From assembly GCF_031157275.1 (NCBI RefSeq), contig NZ_JAVIFW010000002.1, positions 62,001 through 126,000 on the forward strand: 64,000 nt of DNA, given 5' to 3'. Position numbers and translations under genes: made by a program. Under the pieces are notes generated by a model. The model saw only the letters and a list, made by a program, of their open reading frames with translations. It did not search any database and had not been told where the DNA came from. Positions 24,505 to 32,409 of the stretch are shown here, one piece after another (position 1 is the first letter of the stretch; each line of letters begins with the position of its first letter). This DNA comes from Streptomyces sp. LHD-70. GTDB taxonomy: Bacteria; Actinomycetota; Actinomycetes; Streptomycetales; Streptomycetaceae.

Positions 24505-24728
24505 ATTGGTTCAAGTCCAGCTACAGCAGCGACCAGGGCGGCGCCTGCCTCGAAGTCGCCTACGAATGGCGGAAGTCGAGCTACAGCGCCAGCGCAGGCG
24601 CCGACTGCGTCGAGATCGCCACCCACCCCGCCGCCATCCACATCCGCGACTCCAAGAACCCCGGCGGGCCGGTCCTCACCGTCGAACCGGCCGCCTGGGA
24701 CGCCTTCGTCAGCGCGCGGTGGAGCTAA
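24501..24728 (+). CDS. DUF397 protein with a duplicated N-terminal motif
   Basis: 75 aa starting on the ATGA overlap with the XRE gene. The usual motif W-x-KSSYS-x(5)-C-x-E-x-A occurs twice, at 3-20 (WFKSSYSSDQGGACLEVA) and 23-40 (WRKSSYSASAGADCVEIA), followed by IHIRDSKNPGGPVLTVEPAAWDAFV. Most DUF397 proteins carry it once in ~60 aa. DUF397 proteins are small partners, possibly antagonists, of the adjacent XRE regulators. The 3' end overlaps the converging TetR gene by 20 bp. Confidence 0.88.
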   Translation: MNWFKSSYSSDQGGACLEVAYEWRKSSYSASAGADCVEIATHPAAIHIRDSKNPGGPVLTVEPAAWDAFVSARWS

Positions 24729-25284
24729 GGATCGCGTCTCGGAGCGAGGCCGTCATCGCGTCGAGGCAGGAGGCGAAGTTCTCGCCGTCGGCCGCTTCGA
24801 TCCATCGCGCGAGGGCGTTCTCGTAGGCGATGGTCGCGGTCTGCGCCACGAGACGTGCGGTCTCTCGGTCCGTGCCTCGGTCCGCCAGTGCTGTGGCGAT
24901 CGACGCGGCGACCTCCGCCAGCTTCGTCCGGTCGCGTTCCTGGAGTTCCGGGCTGGCGTCGATCACCGCGCGGCGCTCGGCCGCGTTCTGAGTGTGAGCG
25001 ACGAGTTGTGCGCCGACTCGACCAAGGGCCTCAAGAGCCGCCACGAGGGGCGGCGCTTCGCGGTGGACCGCGCGTACGGCCTTGTAGACCGCGGGCGGCA
25101 GTTTCTCCGAGTCCGCGAACAACACCGCGCGCTTGTCGGGGAAGTAGCGGAAGTACGAGCGGCGGGTGATCCCGGCGCGCTCCGCGATGTGCGTCACCGT
25201 CACGTCGTCGTACCCGCGCTCCATGAAGAGCTCAAGTGCCGCCTTCGCGAGACGCGCCTGCGTGCCGGAATCCCATCTCGCCAT
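24709..25284 (-). CDS. TetR-family transcriptional regulator
   Basis: 191 aa from ATG 25284 (in-frame codons upstream exist). The HTH is at ~10-55 (AKAALELFMERGYDDVTVTHIAERAGITRRSYFRYFPDKRAVLF), followed by an all-helical ligand domain. A 23-bp near-perfect palindrome at 25302-25324 sits directly upstream and is a likely self-operator. Its target may include the neighbouring reductase genes, but those appear to have their own upstream control. Confidence 0.87.
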   Translation of the reverse strand: MARWDSGTQARLAKAALELFMERGYDDVTVTHIAERAGITRRSYFRYFPDKRAVLFADSEKLPPAVYKAVRAVHREAPPLVAALEALGRVGAQLVAHTQNAAERRAVIDASPELQERDRTKLAEVAASIATALADRGTDRETARLVAQTATIAYENALARWIEAADGENFASCLDAMTASLRDAILSSTAR

Positions 25285-25301
25285 ACCCCCGACCCTAACA
25301 A

Positions 25302-25324
25302 GTGATGACACACTGAGACATCAC
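25302..25324. promoter_or_regulatory. Probable TetR operator
   Basis: Outer arms GTGATG and CATCAC are exact complements and several inner positions match symmetrically around a CA-TG centre, 17 bp upstream of the TetR start. Size and position are typical of TetR self-operators. Confidence 0.6.
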
Positions 25325-25378
25325 AAACGGGGGGCACCCCCACGGCGCCCCCCACGACGCCCCGGACCACGGCCACAC

Positions 25379-26269
25379 TCAGCGGCGCTGGTCCGGATCG
25401 CGGATCCCATCGATGATCCGGGTCCAGTTCTCCTTCCCGTGGCCGTCGGCGATCGCTCGGTGATAGTGGGACTGGACAGCGCGCGGCAGCGTCAGGTCGA
25501 TGCCGACGGCGGCGCTCGTGGCGACGATGTGGTCCGCCGTGGCGCCCATCATGGTCGCCGTGCTCAGGTGGCCCGGGTGCTCGCCCGCGTCGATCTGCGC
25601 GCCGACGTTCTCCTCGCCTGCCTGGAGCATCGCCGGGATGTCGGCCAGCGTCGGCATCAGCTCCGGGACGGCCTCCGCGGCGGTGATCCCGGCCGAGCCG
25701 AGCAGCGCCGTCGCGTGCATCAGCGCCGAGAGGCTCGTCAGGAAGACGTCCAGGTGGGCCTGGTACATCAACTGCGCGAGGCCCGCGTCCTCGCCGAGGT
25801 AGCGCGGCGCTCCGATCCGGGCCAGCGCCGGGCGGTGTGCCTCGAAGGCGTCGGACGGCCCGCTGTAGTAGACGTACGCCGCCTCGGTGCCCACCATCGG
25901 CGCGGGCACCATCACCCCGCCGGTGACGAACCGTGCCCCGTGCTCGGCCGCCCAGGCCGCGGCCTCGCGGGCGCGGTCGGGGGTGTCCGAGCTGAGGTTG
26001 ACGATGGTGCGACCGGCCAGGGCCGTACCGGCGGCGCGGAGTACGTCGTACATCGCCTGGTAGTCGGTGAGGCTGAGGATGACCAGCTCACTCGCGGCGA
26101 CCGCCTCGGCGGGCGAGGCGGCCAGGACGGCGCCGTCGGCGACGACGCCGTCGGCCCGGCCCGCGGTGCGGTTCCAGACCGTGACCGGGTGACCGGCGGC
26201 GAGCAGCGAGCGGACCATGGCCTGACCCATGGGGCCGAGGCCGATGAGCGTGACGGGCGTGGCGTTCAC
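25379..26269 (-). CDS. NAD(P)-dependent oxidoreductase, imine reductase / 3-hydroxyisobutyrate dehydrogenase-like
   Basis: 296 aa. The Rossmann start TLIGLGPMGQAMVRSLLAAGHPVTVWNRTAGRADGV has the R of the NADPH-type loop. IVNLSSDTPDRAREAAAWAAEHGARFVTGGVMVPAPMVG follows, then a helical C-terminal dimer domain (residues ~165-290). The pattern and paired arrangement fit the IRED-like branch rather than a hydroxyacid dehydrogenase with the catalytic Lys. GTG start with AAGGAG upstream, overlapping the previous gene by 4 bp (GTGA). The substrate is unknown. Confidence 0.82.
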   Translation of the reverse strand: MNATPVTLIGLGPMGQAMVRSLLAAGHPVTVWNRTAGRADGVVADGAVLAASPAEAVAASELVILSLTDYQAMYDVLRAAGTALAGRTIVNLSSDTPDRAREAAAWAAEHGARFVTGGVMVPAPMVGTEAAYVYYSGPSDAFEAHRPALARIGAPRYLGEDAGLAQLMYQAHLDVFLTSLSALMHATALLGSAGITAAEAVPELMPTLADIPAMLQAGEENVGAQIDAGEHPGHLSTATMMGATADHIVATSAAVGIDLTLPRAVQSHYHRAIADGHGKENWTRIIDGIRDPDQRR

Positions 26270-27255
26270 GCGGCGTCTCCTTCGTTCGTGGTGGTGGAGG
26301 AGGAGTTCGTGGTGGAGGAGGAGTTCGTGGTGGTGGAGGAGTTCGTGGTGGTGGAGGAGGCTTCGGCGCGCAGGCTCTCGTAGATCCGCGCGAACCCCTC
26401 CGTGCCGTGGCCCGCGGCGATCTCGCGGCTGATGAGCGTCTGGACGGCGGCGATCGGGGCGGGGTCGACGCCCTCCTCCTCGCTGGCGCGCACGAGGTGC
26501 GACAGGTCGGAGAACTCCAGACTCTGCTGGCCCGGGACGGTGTAGTCCCCGCCGTCGACGACCTTCGCGAGGGCGGCGAGTTCCTGGGTCATGGCGGACA
26601 GGAACGGGGCCTGCCGGGCGGCGAACCCGGACGCGCTCATCCCCGCGGAGGCGGCCATCGCGGCGCCGTGGAAGAAGCCCGCGAACATCTGGTACATCCC
26701 CGACAGCATCGCCAGGTCCACAAGCGCGGCCCGCCCGGCGTCCGTGCCGTGGAACTCGCTCGGGGCCCAGAGGTCGAAGGTCGGCAGCAGGGCGTCGTAA
26801 GCGGCCCGCGAACCGCTGTAGAAGAACTGCCCCTCGCCGGATCCGATCATGGAAGGTACGGCCATGATGGCGCCGTCGAGGTAGTCGATACCGTGCTCGG
26901 CCGCCCAGGACGCCAGGGCGCGGGACTCGTTCGGGGTCGTGGTGGTGACGTTGACCAGGGTGCGACCGCGCAGCTCGTCGGCGACCGGACCGAGGGTCTC
27001 CTTGACCGAGGAGTGGTCGAGCAGGCAGGCGACGACCACCGGGCTCGCCGCCACGGCCTCGCGCACCGGGTCCACGGCACGGGCGCCGTGGGCCACCAGT
27101 GCGGTGGCACGGCCGGGGGTGCGGTTCCAGACGGTCACGGAACGGCCGGCGTCGAGCAGGGTGGACGCCAGGACGCTGCCCATCGCGCCGAGGCCGAGCA
27201 GGGTGACGTCGGTCAACTGGGATGATTCTTCAGTGCGTTCAGGTTGTGCAGGCAT
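26266..27255 (-). CDS. NAD(P)-dependent oxidoreductase, imine reductase-like, with Ser/Thr/Asn repeat tail
   Basis: 329 aa from ATG 27255 (alternative ATG 27264). It is a paralogue of the following gene: TLLGLGAMGSVLASTLLDAGRSVTVWNRTPGRATALV, LVNVTTTTPNESRALASWAAEHGIDYLDGAIMAVPSMIG, and a helical second domain with MYQMFAGFFHGAAMAASAG. The last ~30 residues are an unusual SSTTTN repeat encoded by an 18-21 bp tandem repeat (26285-26360), absent from the paralogue. It is divergent from HxlR and coupled to the next reductase. Confidence 0.8.
   Translation of the reverse strand: MPAQPERTEESSQLTDVTLLGLGAMGSVLASTLLDAGRSVTVWNRTPGRATALVAHGARAVDPVREAVAASPVVVACLLDHSSVKETLGPVADELRGRTLVNVTTTTPNESRALASWAAEHGIDYLDGAIMAVPSMIGSGEGQFFYSGSRAAYDALLPTFDLWAPSEFHGTDAGRAALVDLAMLSGMYQMFAGFFHGAAMAASAGMSASGFAARQAPFLSAMTQELAALAKVVDGGDYTVPGQQSLEFSDLSHLVRASEEEGVDPAPIAAVQTLISREIAAGHGTEGFARIYESLRAEASSTTTNSSTTTNSSSTTNSSSTTTNEGDAA
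26285..26360. repeat. Tandem repeat (18-21 bp units) in the 3' end of the reductase gene
   Basis: Four units of TTCGTGGTGGTGGAGGAG type at 26285, 26306, 26324 and 26342. All unit lengths are multiples of three, so copy-number change would alter only the number of SSTTTN residues. Confidence 0.85.
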
Positions 27256-27312
27256 GTCCACCATGCTGCTCAAGGCGGTAGCGTCGTGGAAGTACCCACT
27301 ATTTACTGCGGT

Positions 27313-27330
27313 ACTTACCTTTTGGTAAGT
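27313..27330. promoter_or_regulatory. Palindromic operator between reductase and hxlR genes
   Basis: ACTTACC-TTTT-GGTAAGT, perfect 7-bp arms with a 4-nt spacer, 14 bp upstream of the HxlR start, with a further TTTACT half-site at ~27302. It is probably bound by the HxlR protein to control both divergent units. Confidence 0.65.
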
Positions 27331-27344
27331 GAGGAGCGGCAGCC

Positions 27345-27725
27345 ATGGCGAAAGCACCGCGCAACGGCCCCTACATCTGCGGGATCGACGCCGCACTCGA
27401 CGTCGTCAGCGGCAAATGGAAGGGCCTCGTCCTCTGGGAGCTGCACGCGCACGGCATCCGGCGCTTCGCCGAACTGCGCCGCGCGCTGCCGGGAGTGAGC
27501 GAGAAGATGCTGACCCAGCACCTGCGCCAGATGGAAGAGGACGGTCTCGTCCACCGCACGGTCTACGCGGAAGTCCCGCCGAGGGTGGAGTACGGGCTGA
27601 CCGAGGCGGGCGAGGCGCTCAACGAGGCGCTGCTGCCGCTCGGTGAATGGGGGCAGAACCGGATCCGGCGCAACGGCCTCGACGTCGTCGCGCACCCCGA
27701 CTCCGAGGTGTCGGCTTCCGCTTAG
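27345..27725 (+). CDS. HxlR-family transcriptional regulator
   Basis: 126 aa. Typical HxlR/DUF24 pattern: CGIDAALDVVSGKWKGLVLWEL (with the N-terminal Cys often used for redox or electrophile sensing), RRFAELRRALPGVSEKMLTQHLRQMEEDGLVHR and YGLTEAGEALNEAL. Good SD (GAGGAG). It is divergent from the reductase pair, which it most likely controls in response to reactive carbonyl or redox stress (inference). Its end overlaps the converging TPM gene by 4 bp. Confidence 0.9.
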   Translation: MAKAPRNGPYICGIDAALDVVSGKWKGLVLWELHAHGIRRFAELRRALPGVSEKMLTQHLRQMEEDGLVHRTVYAEVPPRVEYGLTEAGEALNEALLPLGEWGQNRIRRNGLDVVAHPDSEVSASA

Positions 27726-29050
27726 AACCCGCCGCCGAAGTCCCCGCCTCCGAACCCTCCCCCGTCCCCGAAGCCGCCGCCGAAGTCGCCGGAGCCGAAG
27801 TCGGAGCCCGAGCTGTCGCCGCCCTCGAAGCCGCCCTCGCCGGAGCCGTAGTCCGTGGCCGCGTAGGCCGGGCTCGCCATCATGTGGCCGAGCATCGTGC
27901 CCATGAGCAGACCCGGCAGCAGGCCGCCGCCGAAGTAGCCGCCCGCCCAGGGGCCGTACACCGGTCCCGCCTCGTAGTACGGGCGGCGGCCGGTGGGGGT
28001 GTCGACGGTGCGGACGGCGGGGTCCTCACCCTCTTCGATCCGCGTACGGTCCGCCGCGCAGACCGGCACGTCTCGCGGCGTACCGCCCTCGGGGGCCCAG
28101 GACATGTCCGCTACGGCCGGGCCGTGGCGCGGATCGAAGAAGCACGGAGGCCTGCGGACCGGCAGCTCGCGGCCCTCGCGGCGCGCGGCCAGGACGGCGA
28201 GCGCGAACCGGCCGTCCTCGATCGCCTCGGTCACACCGCGCACGTCCTCGGGCCGTTCCGCCTGGCCCATCAGGGACTTGGCCTTGTCGTACGCGTCGAG
28301 GGCGTGCTCGTAGTCGGTGCGCATCTCGTCCGTGGCGCCGGGTTCGCTCGGGTGGAAGTCCAGACGGTCCAGTTCCTCGCCGAACGCGGTGATGTCCTCG
28401 TCGACGACGACTCGCAGCTTGGCCAGGGCCGCCCACTCGGCGTCGGCCTTGCGCTTGCGGTTCCGCCTCACCAGCGCGTACGCACCGGCACCGCCGGCGA
28501 GGGCGACCGCGCCCAGACCGATCAGGGCGGCGGGGTCGAAGTCGTCGGCCGCGGTGTCCCAGGAGGCGGGGGCGGAGCCGGCGGCGTCGCGGACCGCCAG
28601 GTCGACGAAGCTGTTGAGGCGCTCCGTGACGGTGGTGCCCTCGACGCTCTCCTTGATGTTGTTCAGCGCATTCGAGGGCAGCGTGCTGGGGTTCGCCGCA
28701 GCGTTCAGCCGGTCCCCGACGCCGATGACGTAGACGCCCTCCACACCGGTCTGGGTCCGCAACCGGTTGAAGAGGGTGTCATCCGTCGGATAGTCCTGCG
28801 GCAGCACAGCCACGAACACCGGCTTGTCCGCGTTCTCGATCTTCGTGGCGAGAGCGTCCGCATCCGCGGCGGAGAGCAGGCCGGAGGCCGCGGGGTCGAC
28901 GTAGACAGGGCTCTTCTTCAGGGCCTGTGCCACTTCGGACACGGGCGTCGCGGCCTGTGCCCCGGGTGCCACTGTGAAGGCGACACCCAGGGCCAGAAGC
29001 AGTGCCAGGATCACTCGGACGGTGATCCGTACCGATATGAGAGGCCTCAT
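27722..29050 (-). CDS. Secreted/membrane TPM-domain protein with glycine-rich C terminus
   Basis: 442 aa. A signal peptide (~1-33, ILALLLALGVAFTVAPGAQA) precedes a TPM-like domain (~34-155; FVAVLPQDYPTDDTLFNRLRTQTGVEGVYVIGVGD), a membrane helix at ~173-192 (AALIGLGAVALAGGAGAYALV), a cytoplasmic helical region and a Gly/Phe/Asp/Ser-rich end (GGGFGGGDFGGGF). TPM proteins occur in photosystem repair and as bacterial membrane proteins of unknown role. The Gly-rich end resembles other TPM proteins. Monocistronic. Confidence 0.82.
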   Translation of the reverse strand: MRPLISVRITVRVILALLLALGVAFTVAPGAQAATPVSEVAQALKKSPVYVDPAASGLLSAADADALATKIENADKPVFVAVLPQDYPTDDTLFNRLRTQTGVEGVYVIGVGDRLNAAANPSTLPSNALNNIKESVEGTTVTERLNSFVDLAVRDAAGSAPASWDTAADDFDPAALIGLGAVALAGGAGAYALVRRNRKRKADAEWAALAKLRVVVDEDITAFGEELDRLDFHPSEPGATDEMRTDYEHALDAYDKAKSLMGQAERPEDVRGVTEAIEDGRFALAVLAARREGRELPVRRPPCFFDPRHGPAVADMSWAPEGGTPRDVPVCAADRTRIEEGEDPAVRTVDTPTGRRPYYEAGPVYGPWAGGYFGGGLLPGLLMGTMLGHMMASPAYAATDYGSGEGGFEGGDSSGSDFGSGDFGGGFGDGGGFGGGDFGGGF

Positions 29051-29125
29051 ACCTCGACGGTAACTCGGTCGGCCGTCATTCGACCGGCCTAGGAGGCCAC
29101 CGGTTGCAGGCCTCGGGTCGGGCGG

Positions 29126-30733
29126 CTACTCCGTGGGCTCGACCCCGGCGCGCAGCAGACCGTAGGTGTACGCGTCCTCCAGGGCCTGCCAGGAGGCGGC
29201 GATGACGTTCTCCGCGACGCCGACGGTGGACCACTCGCCGGTGCCGTCGGAGGTCGAGATCAGGACGCGGGTCGTGGAGGACGTGCCGTGCGTGCCCTCC
29301 AGGATGCGGACCTTGTAGTCGACCAGCTCCAGCTTGGACAGCTCCGGGTAGAACCGCTCCAGGCCGACGCGCATCGCCATGTCGAGGGCGTTGACCGGAC
29401 CGTTGCCCTCGGCCGTGGAGACGATCCGCTCGCCCTTCGCCCAGAGCTTCACCGTGGCCTCGTTGGCGTGCGTGCCGTCGGGGCGGTCCTCGGTGATGGC
29501 GCGCCAGGACTCGGTACGGAAGTAGCGGCGCGGGCGGCCCTCGACCTCCTCGCGGAGCAGCAGCTCGAAGGAGGCGTCGGCGGCCTCGTACGAGTACCCC
29601 TTCAGTTCGCGCTCCTTGACGCGCTGGACGACGCGGCCGACCAGCTCGCGGTCGCCGCCCAGGTCGACGCCGAGTTCCTTGCCCTTGAGCTCGACGGAGG
29701 CGCGGCCCGCCATGTCGGAGACCAGCATGCGCATGGTGTTGCCGACGAGCTCGGGGTCGATGTGCTGGTACAGGTCCGGGTCGACCTTGATGGCGGAGGC
29801 GTGCAGGCCCGCCTTGTGCGCGAAGGCCGAGACGCCGACGTACGGCTGGTGCGTGGAGGGGATGAGGTTGACGACCTCGGCGATGGCGTGCGAGATCCGG
29901 GTCATCTCGGCGAGCGCGCCCTCGGGCAGGACCTGCTTGCCGTACTTGAGCTGGAGGGCGGCGACGACCGGGAAGAGGTTGGCGTTGCCGACGCGCTCGC
30001 CGTAGCCGTTGGCGGTGCACTGGACGTGGGTGGCGCCCGCGTCGACGGCGGCGAGGGTGTTGGCGACGGCGCAGCCGGTGTCGTCCTGGGCGTGGATGCC
30101 GAGCCGGGCGCCGGTGTCGGCGAGGACGGTGGCGACGACGGCCTGGACCTGGGCGGGGAGCATGCCGCCGTTGGTGTCGCAGAGGATCACGACGTCGGCG
30201 CCGGCCTCGGAGGCGGTGCGGACGACGGACTTCGCGTACGTGGGGTTGGCGCGGTAGCCGTCGAAGAAGTGCTCGCAGTCGACGAAGACGCGGCGGCCCT
30301 GCTCGCGCAGGTACGACACGGTGTCGGCGATCATCGCGAGGTTCTCGTCGAGCGTGGTGCGCAGGGCGAGTTCGACGTGCCGGTCGTGGGACTTGGCGAC
30401 GAGTGTGACGACCGGGGCGCCGGAGTCGAGGAGGGCCTTGACCTGCGGGTCGTCGGCGGCCTTCACATGCGCCCTGCGGGTGGCACCGAAGGCCACCAGC
30501 TGGGCGTGCTTGAACTCGATCTCCTGCTTGGCGCGGGCGAAGAACTCGGTGTCGCGGGGGTTGGCGCCCGGCCAGCCGCCCTCGATGAAGCCCACGCCGA
30601 AGTCGTCCAGGTGCCGGGCGATGGTCAGCTTGTCCGCGACGGTGAGGTTGATGCCCTCGCGCTGCGCGCCGTCGCGCAGCGTGGTGTCGAAGACGTGGAA
30701 CGAGTCGTCGGGATTTCCCGTGCTTACCGTCAT
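29126..30733 (-). CDS. cimA: (R)-citramalate synthase
   Basis: 535 aa of the DRE-TIM metallolyase family (LeuA/CimA). It begins FHVFDTTLRDGAQREGINLTVADK (metal-binding D-T-T-L-R-D), with GGWPGANPRDTEFF, DTNGGMLP, GIHAQDDTGCAVANTLAAVDAGA and the HxH region; residues ~400-530 form the LeuA_dimer regulatory domain. It condenses pyruvate and acetyl-CoA to citramalate, a threonine-independent route to 2-oxobutanoate for isoleucine. AGGAG ~11 nt before the ATG. A leader peptide with Ile codons and a terminator lies upstream. Confidence 0.9.
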   Translation of the reverse strand: MTVSTGNPDDSFHVFDTTLRDGAQREGINLTVADKLTIARHLDDFGVGFIEGGWPGANPRDTEFFARAKQEIEFKHAQLVAFGATRRAHVKAADDPQVKALLDSGAPVVTLVAKSHDRHVELALRTTLDENLAMIADTVSYLREQGRRVFVDCEHFFDGYRANPTYAKSVVRTASEAGADVVILCDTNGGMLPAQVQAVVATVLADTGARLGIHAQDDTGCAVANTLAAVDAGATHVQCTANGYGERVGNANLFPVVAALQLKYGKQVLPEGALAEMTRISHAIAEVVNLIPSTHQPYVGVSAFAHKAGLHASAIKVDPDLYQHIDPELVGNTMRMLVSDMAGRASVELKGKELGVDLGGDRELVGRVVQRVKERELKGYSYEAADASFELLLREEVEGRPRRYFRTESWRAITEDRPDGTHANEATVKLWAKGERIVSTAEGNGPVNALDMAMRVGLERFYPELSKLELVDYKVRILEGTHGTSSTTRVLISTSDGTGEWSTVGVAENVIAASWQALEDAYTYGLLRAGVEPTE

Positions 30734-30843
30734 GCTGATCTGGCTCCTGTTTTTGGATCTCGGTCTGCCGGAATGACCGGTTCCACCGTTCCCCTATGAT
30801 CCCTCGCGCTCCGTTCCCGGTGTGAGGTGGGCCGGGAAAACAG

Positions 30844-30869
30844 AAAAACCTCTCGCGGGTGCGAGAGGT
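30844..30869 (-). terminator. Attenuator terminator in the cimA leader
   Basis: On the minus strand ACCTCTCGC-ACCC-GCGAGAGGT is followed by TTTTT, a perfect 9-bp stem with loop and T run, 111 bp upstream of cimA and 55 bp after the leader-peptide stop. Upstream bases 30872-30882 can instead pair, with one mismatch, with 30932-30942 at the end of the leader peptide, giving a competing structure. Confidence 0.85.
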
Positions 30870-30923
30870 CTGCGCGCGGGTCTGGGACGACGGTGTCCGC
30901 CCGTACGGGGTGGTACGGAGCGG

Positions 30924-30992
30924 TCACTGCGGACCGGCGCGCTCGCTGCGAATAATCATCGCGATGCGGAACACGCGGTGAGTTTTGCACAA
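30924..30992 (-). CDS. Leader peptide of the cimA attenuator
   Basis: A short frame ending FRIAMIIRSERAGPQ then TGA. Start is TTG 30992 (AGGAAGGGG just upstream, 22 aa) or GTG 30974 (16 aa). It holds three Ile codons within five residues (ATC, then ATT ATT); ATT is rare in this genome. A terminator with T run follows, then cimA. This is the layout of a ribosome-stalling attenuator: lack of charged tRNA-Ile would stall the ribosome and let cimA be transcribed. Function is inferred from architecture. Confidence 0.75.
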   Translation of the reverse strand: MCKTHRVFRIAMIIRSERAGPQ

Positions 30993-31238
30993 GTTGCCCC
31001 TTCCTGGGGCGGGGGTCTCACGATGCGGTCGGCCGCATGACGTGGTGTCCGTCACGAGGCCGACCGCCTGAACGTCAGGAGACCTTGGCCTCCACGGGAG
31101 CGGATACGGAGGCATCCGTGGGGGCATCGGCGCACAAAACCTCCACGCGTCGCTGCGACGCCTGAGCAGTGGTCCGGACCTACGATGCTGGCGCTTCTGT
31201 TGTGAACACGACACCCCCACCCTGTCGGGAGGCAGCAC
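30993..31238. promoter_or_regulatory. Divergent promoter region, cimA leader / secreted protease
   Basis: About 245 bp without a gene. It contains a palindrome ATGCGG-TCGG-CCGCAT near 31024, an inverted pair GCGGTCGGCC/GGCCGACCGC (31025, 31062), and TACGAT at 31181, a candidate -10 for the protease gene. The cimA transcript must start left of ~31060. Confidence 0.35.
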
Positions 31239-32315
31239 GTGAAGCGCACTCTGGCCACCGCCGTGACCCTGGTGGCACTCCCCCTCACCCTCCTACTCCC
31301 CGGCTCCCCCGCGGCCGCCGCGTCCGGCGCCGACGAGCCCTCGCCCGCCCCCGGCGTCCGTGCGGGCGCCGACACGTACCAGCGCAGCGCGGACCTCGCG
31401 CGCGAGCTGGGCGGGCGCAGTGCGGGCAGTTACCTCGACACCCGCACGGGCGACCTGGTCACCACGGTCACGCGCGAGGCGGACGCCGAACTGGTCCGGT
31501 CCCGCGGCGGCACGCCGAAGCTGGTCGAGCGCAGCGGCACCCGGCTGCGGGAGGCGGCCACCGCCCTGGAGAAGGGCGCCAAGATCCCCGGCACCAGCTG
31601 GGGCGTGGACCCCAGACGCAACCAGGTCGTCGTCGAGGCCGACTCCACGGTCTCGGCGGCCGGGTACGCCACGATCGAGCGGGTCGCGGGCACCCTGGAC
31701 GGAGCGGTCCAAGTCACCCGCGTACCGGGCGAGTTCACTCAGGAGGTGGCGGGCGGTGACGCGATCTACGGCGGCGGCTCCCGCTGCTCGGCCGCCTTCA
31801 ACGTCTCCAACGGCGCGACCCGGTACTTCCTCACGGCCGGGCACTGCACCGACTCGGTCGCGAACTGGAGCGCCTCCTCCGGCGGCCCGGTGATCGGCCG
31901 GCGCACCGGGTCGAGCTTCCCGACCAACGACTACGGCATCGTCAAGTACACCGACGGCTCGGCGCCCGCGGGCCATGTGAACCTCTACAACGGCGGCTAC
32001 CAGGACATCACTTCGGCCGCCACGGCCGTGGTCGGCCAGGCGCTCAAGAAGTCCGGGTCGACCACCAAGGTCACCTCGGGCTCCGTCACGCAGACCGACG
32101 TCACCGTGAACTACGGCAACGGCAACTACGTGTACGGCATGGTGAAGACCAACATCTGCTCGTCCGGCGGCGACAGCGGCGGCGCGCACTTCGCGGGCAC
32201 CACGGCCCTCGGCATCCACTCCGGCTCCGGCGGCACCTGCGACAACGGCGTCGGCTCGGCGGTCTTCCAGCCGGTGCAGGAGGCACTGACCGCTTACGGG
32301 GTCGACGTCTACTGA
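31239..32315 (+). CDS. Streptogrisin-like secreted serine protease (S1E)
   Basis: 358 aa from GTG 31239 (GGGAGG upstream). Signal peptide ~1-28, an alpha-lytic-type propeptide to ~170 (YATIERVAGTLDGAVQVTRV), then a mature chymotrypsin-fold domain starting near AGGDAIYGGGSRC. Catalytic triad: H202 (TAGHC), D231 (TNDYGIV), S313 (GGDSGGA). C183-C203 and C307-C334 are the expected disulfides. There is no extra C-terminal domain, so it is of streptogrisin A/B size. It is exported and probably self-activated by propeptide removal. Confidence 0.95.
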   Translation: MKRTLATAVTLVALPLTLLLPGSPAAAASGADEPSPAPGVRAGADTYQRSADLARELGGRSAGSYLDTRTGDLVTTVTREADAELVRSRGGTPKLVERSGTRLREAATALEKGAKIPGTSWGVDPRRNQVVVEADSTVSAAGYATIERVAGTLDGAVQVTRVPGEFTQEVAGGDAIYGGGSRCSAAFNVSNGATRYFLTAGHCTDSVANWSASSGGPVIGRRTGSSFPTNDYGIVKYTDGSAPAGHVNLYNGGYQDITSAATAVVGQALKKSGSTTKVTSGSVTQTDVTVNYGNGNYVYGMVKTNICSSGGDSGGAHFAGTTALGIHSGSGGTCDNGVGSAVFQPVQEALTAYGVDVY

Positions 32316-32372
32316 TCCGCGTACGGAAGATCGCGTACGGAACCGCCTACGGAACCGCCCACCGAACGGCAA

Positions 32373-32407
32373 GAGCGGCGCACCCCCCGTCCCGGGGTGC
32401 GCCGCTC
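32373..32407. terminator. Bidirectional terminator, protease / TetR
   Basis: A perfect 14-bp stem (32373-32386 with 32394-32407) and 7-nt loop between converging genes; the TetR stop codon is 3 nt away. Three CGTACGGAA-like direct repeats precede it. Confidence 0.8.
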
Positions 32408-32409
32408 GG

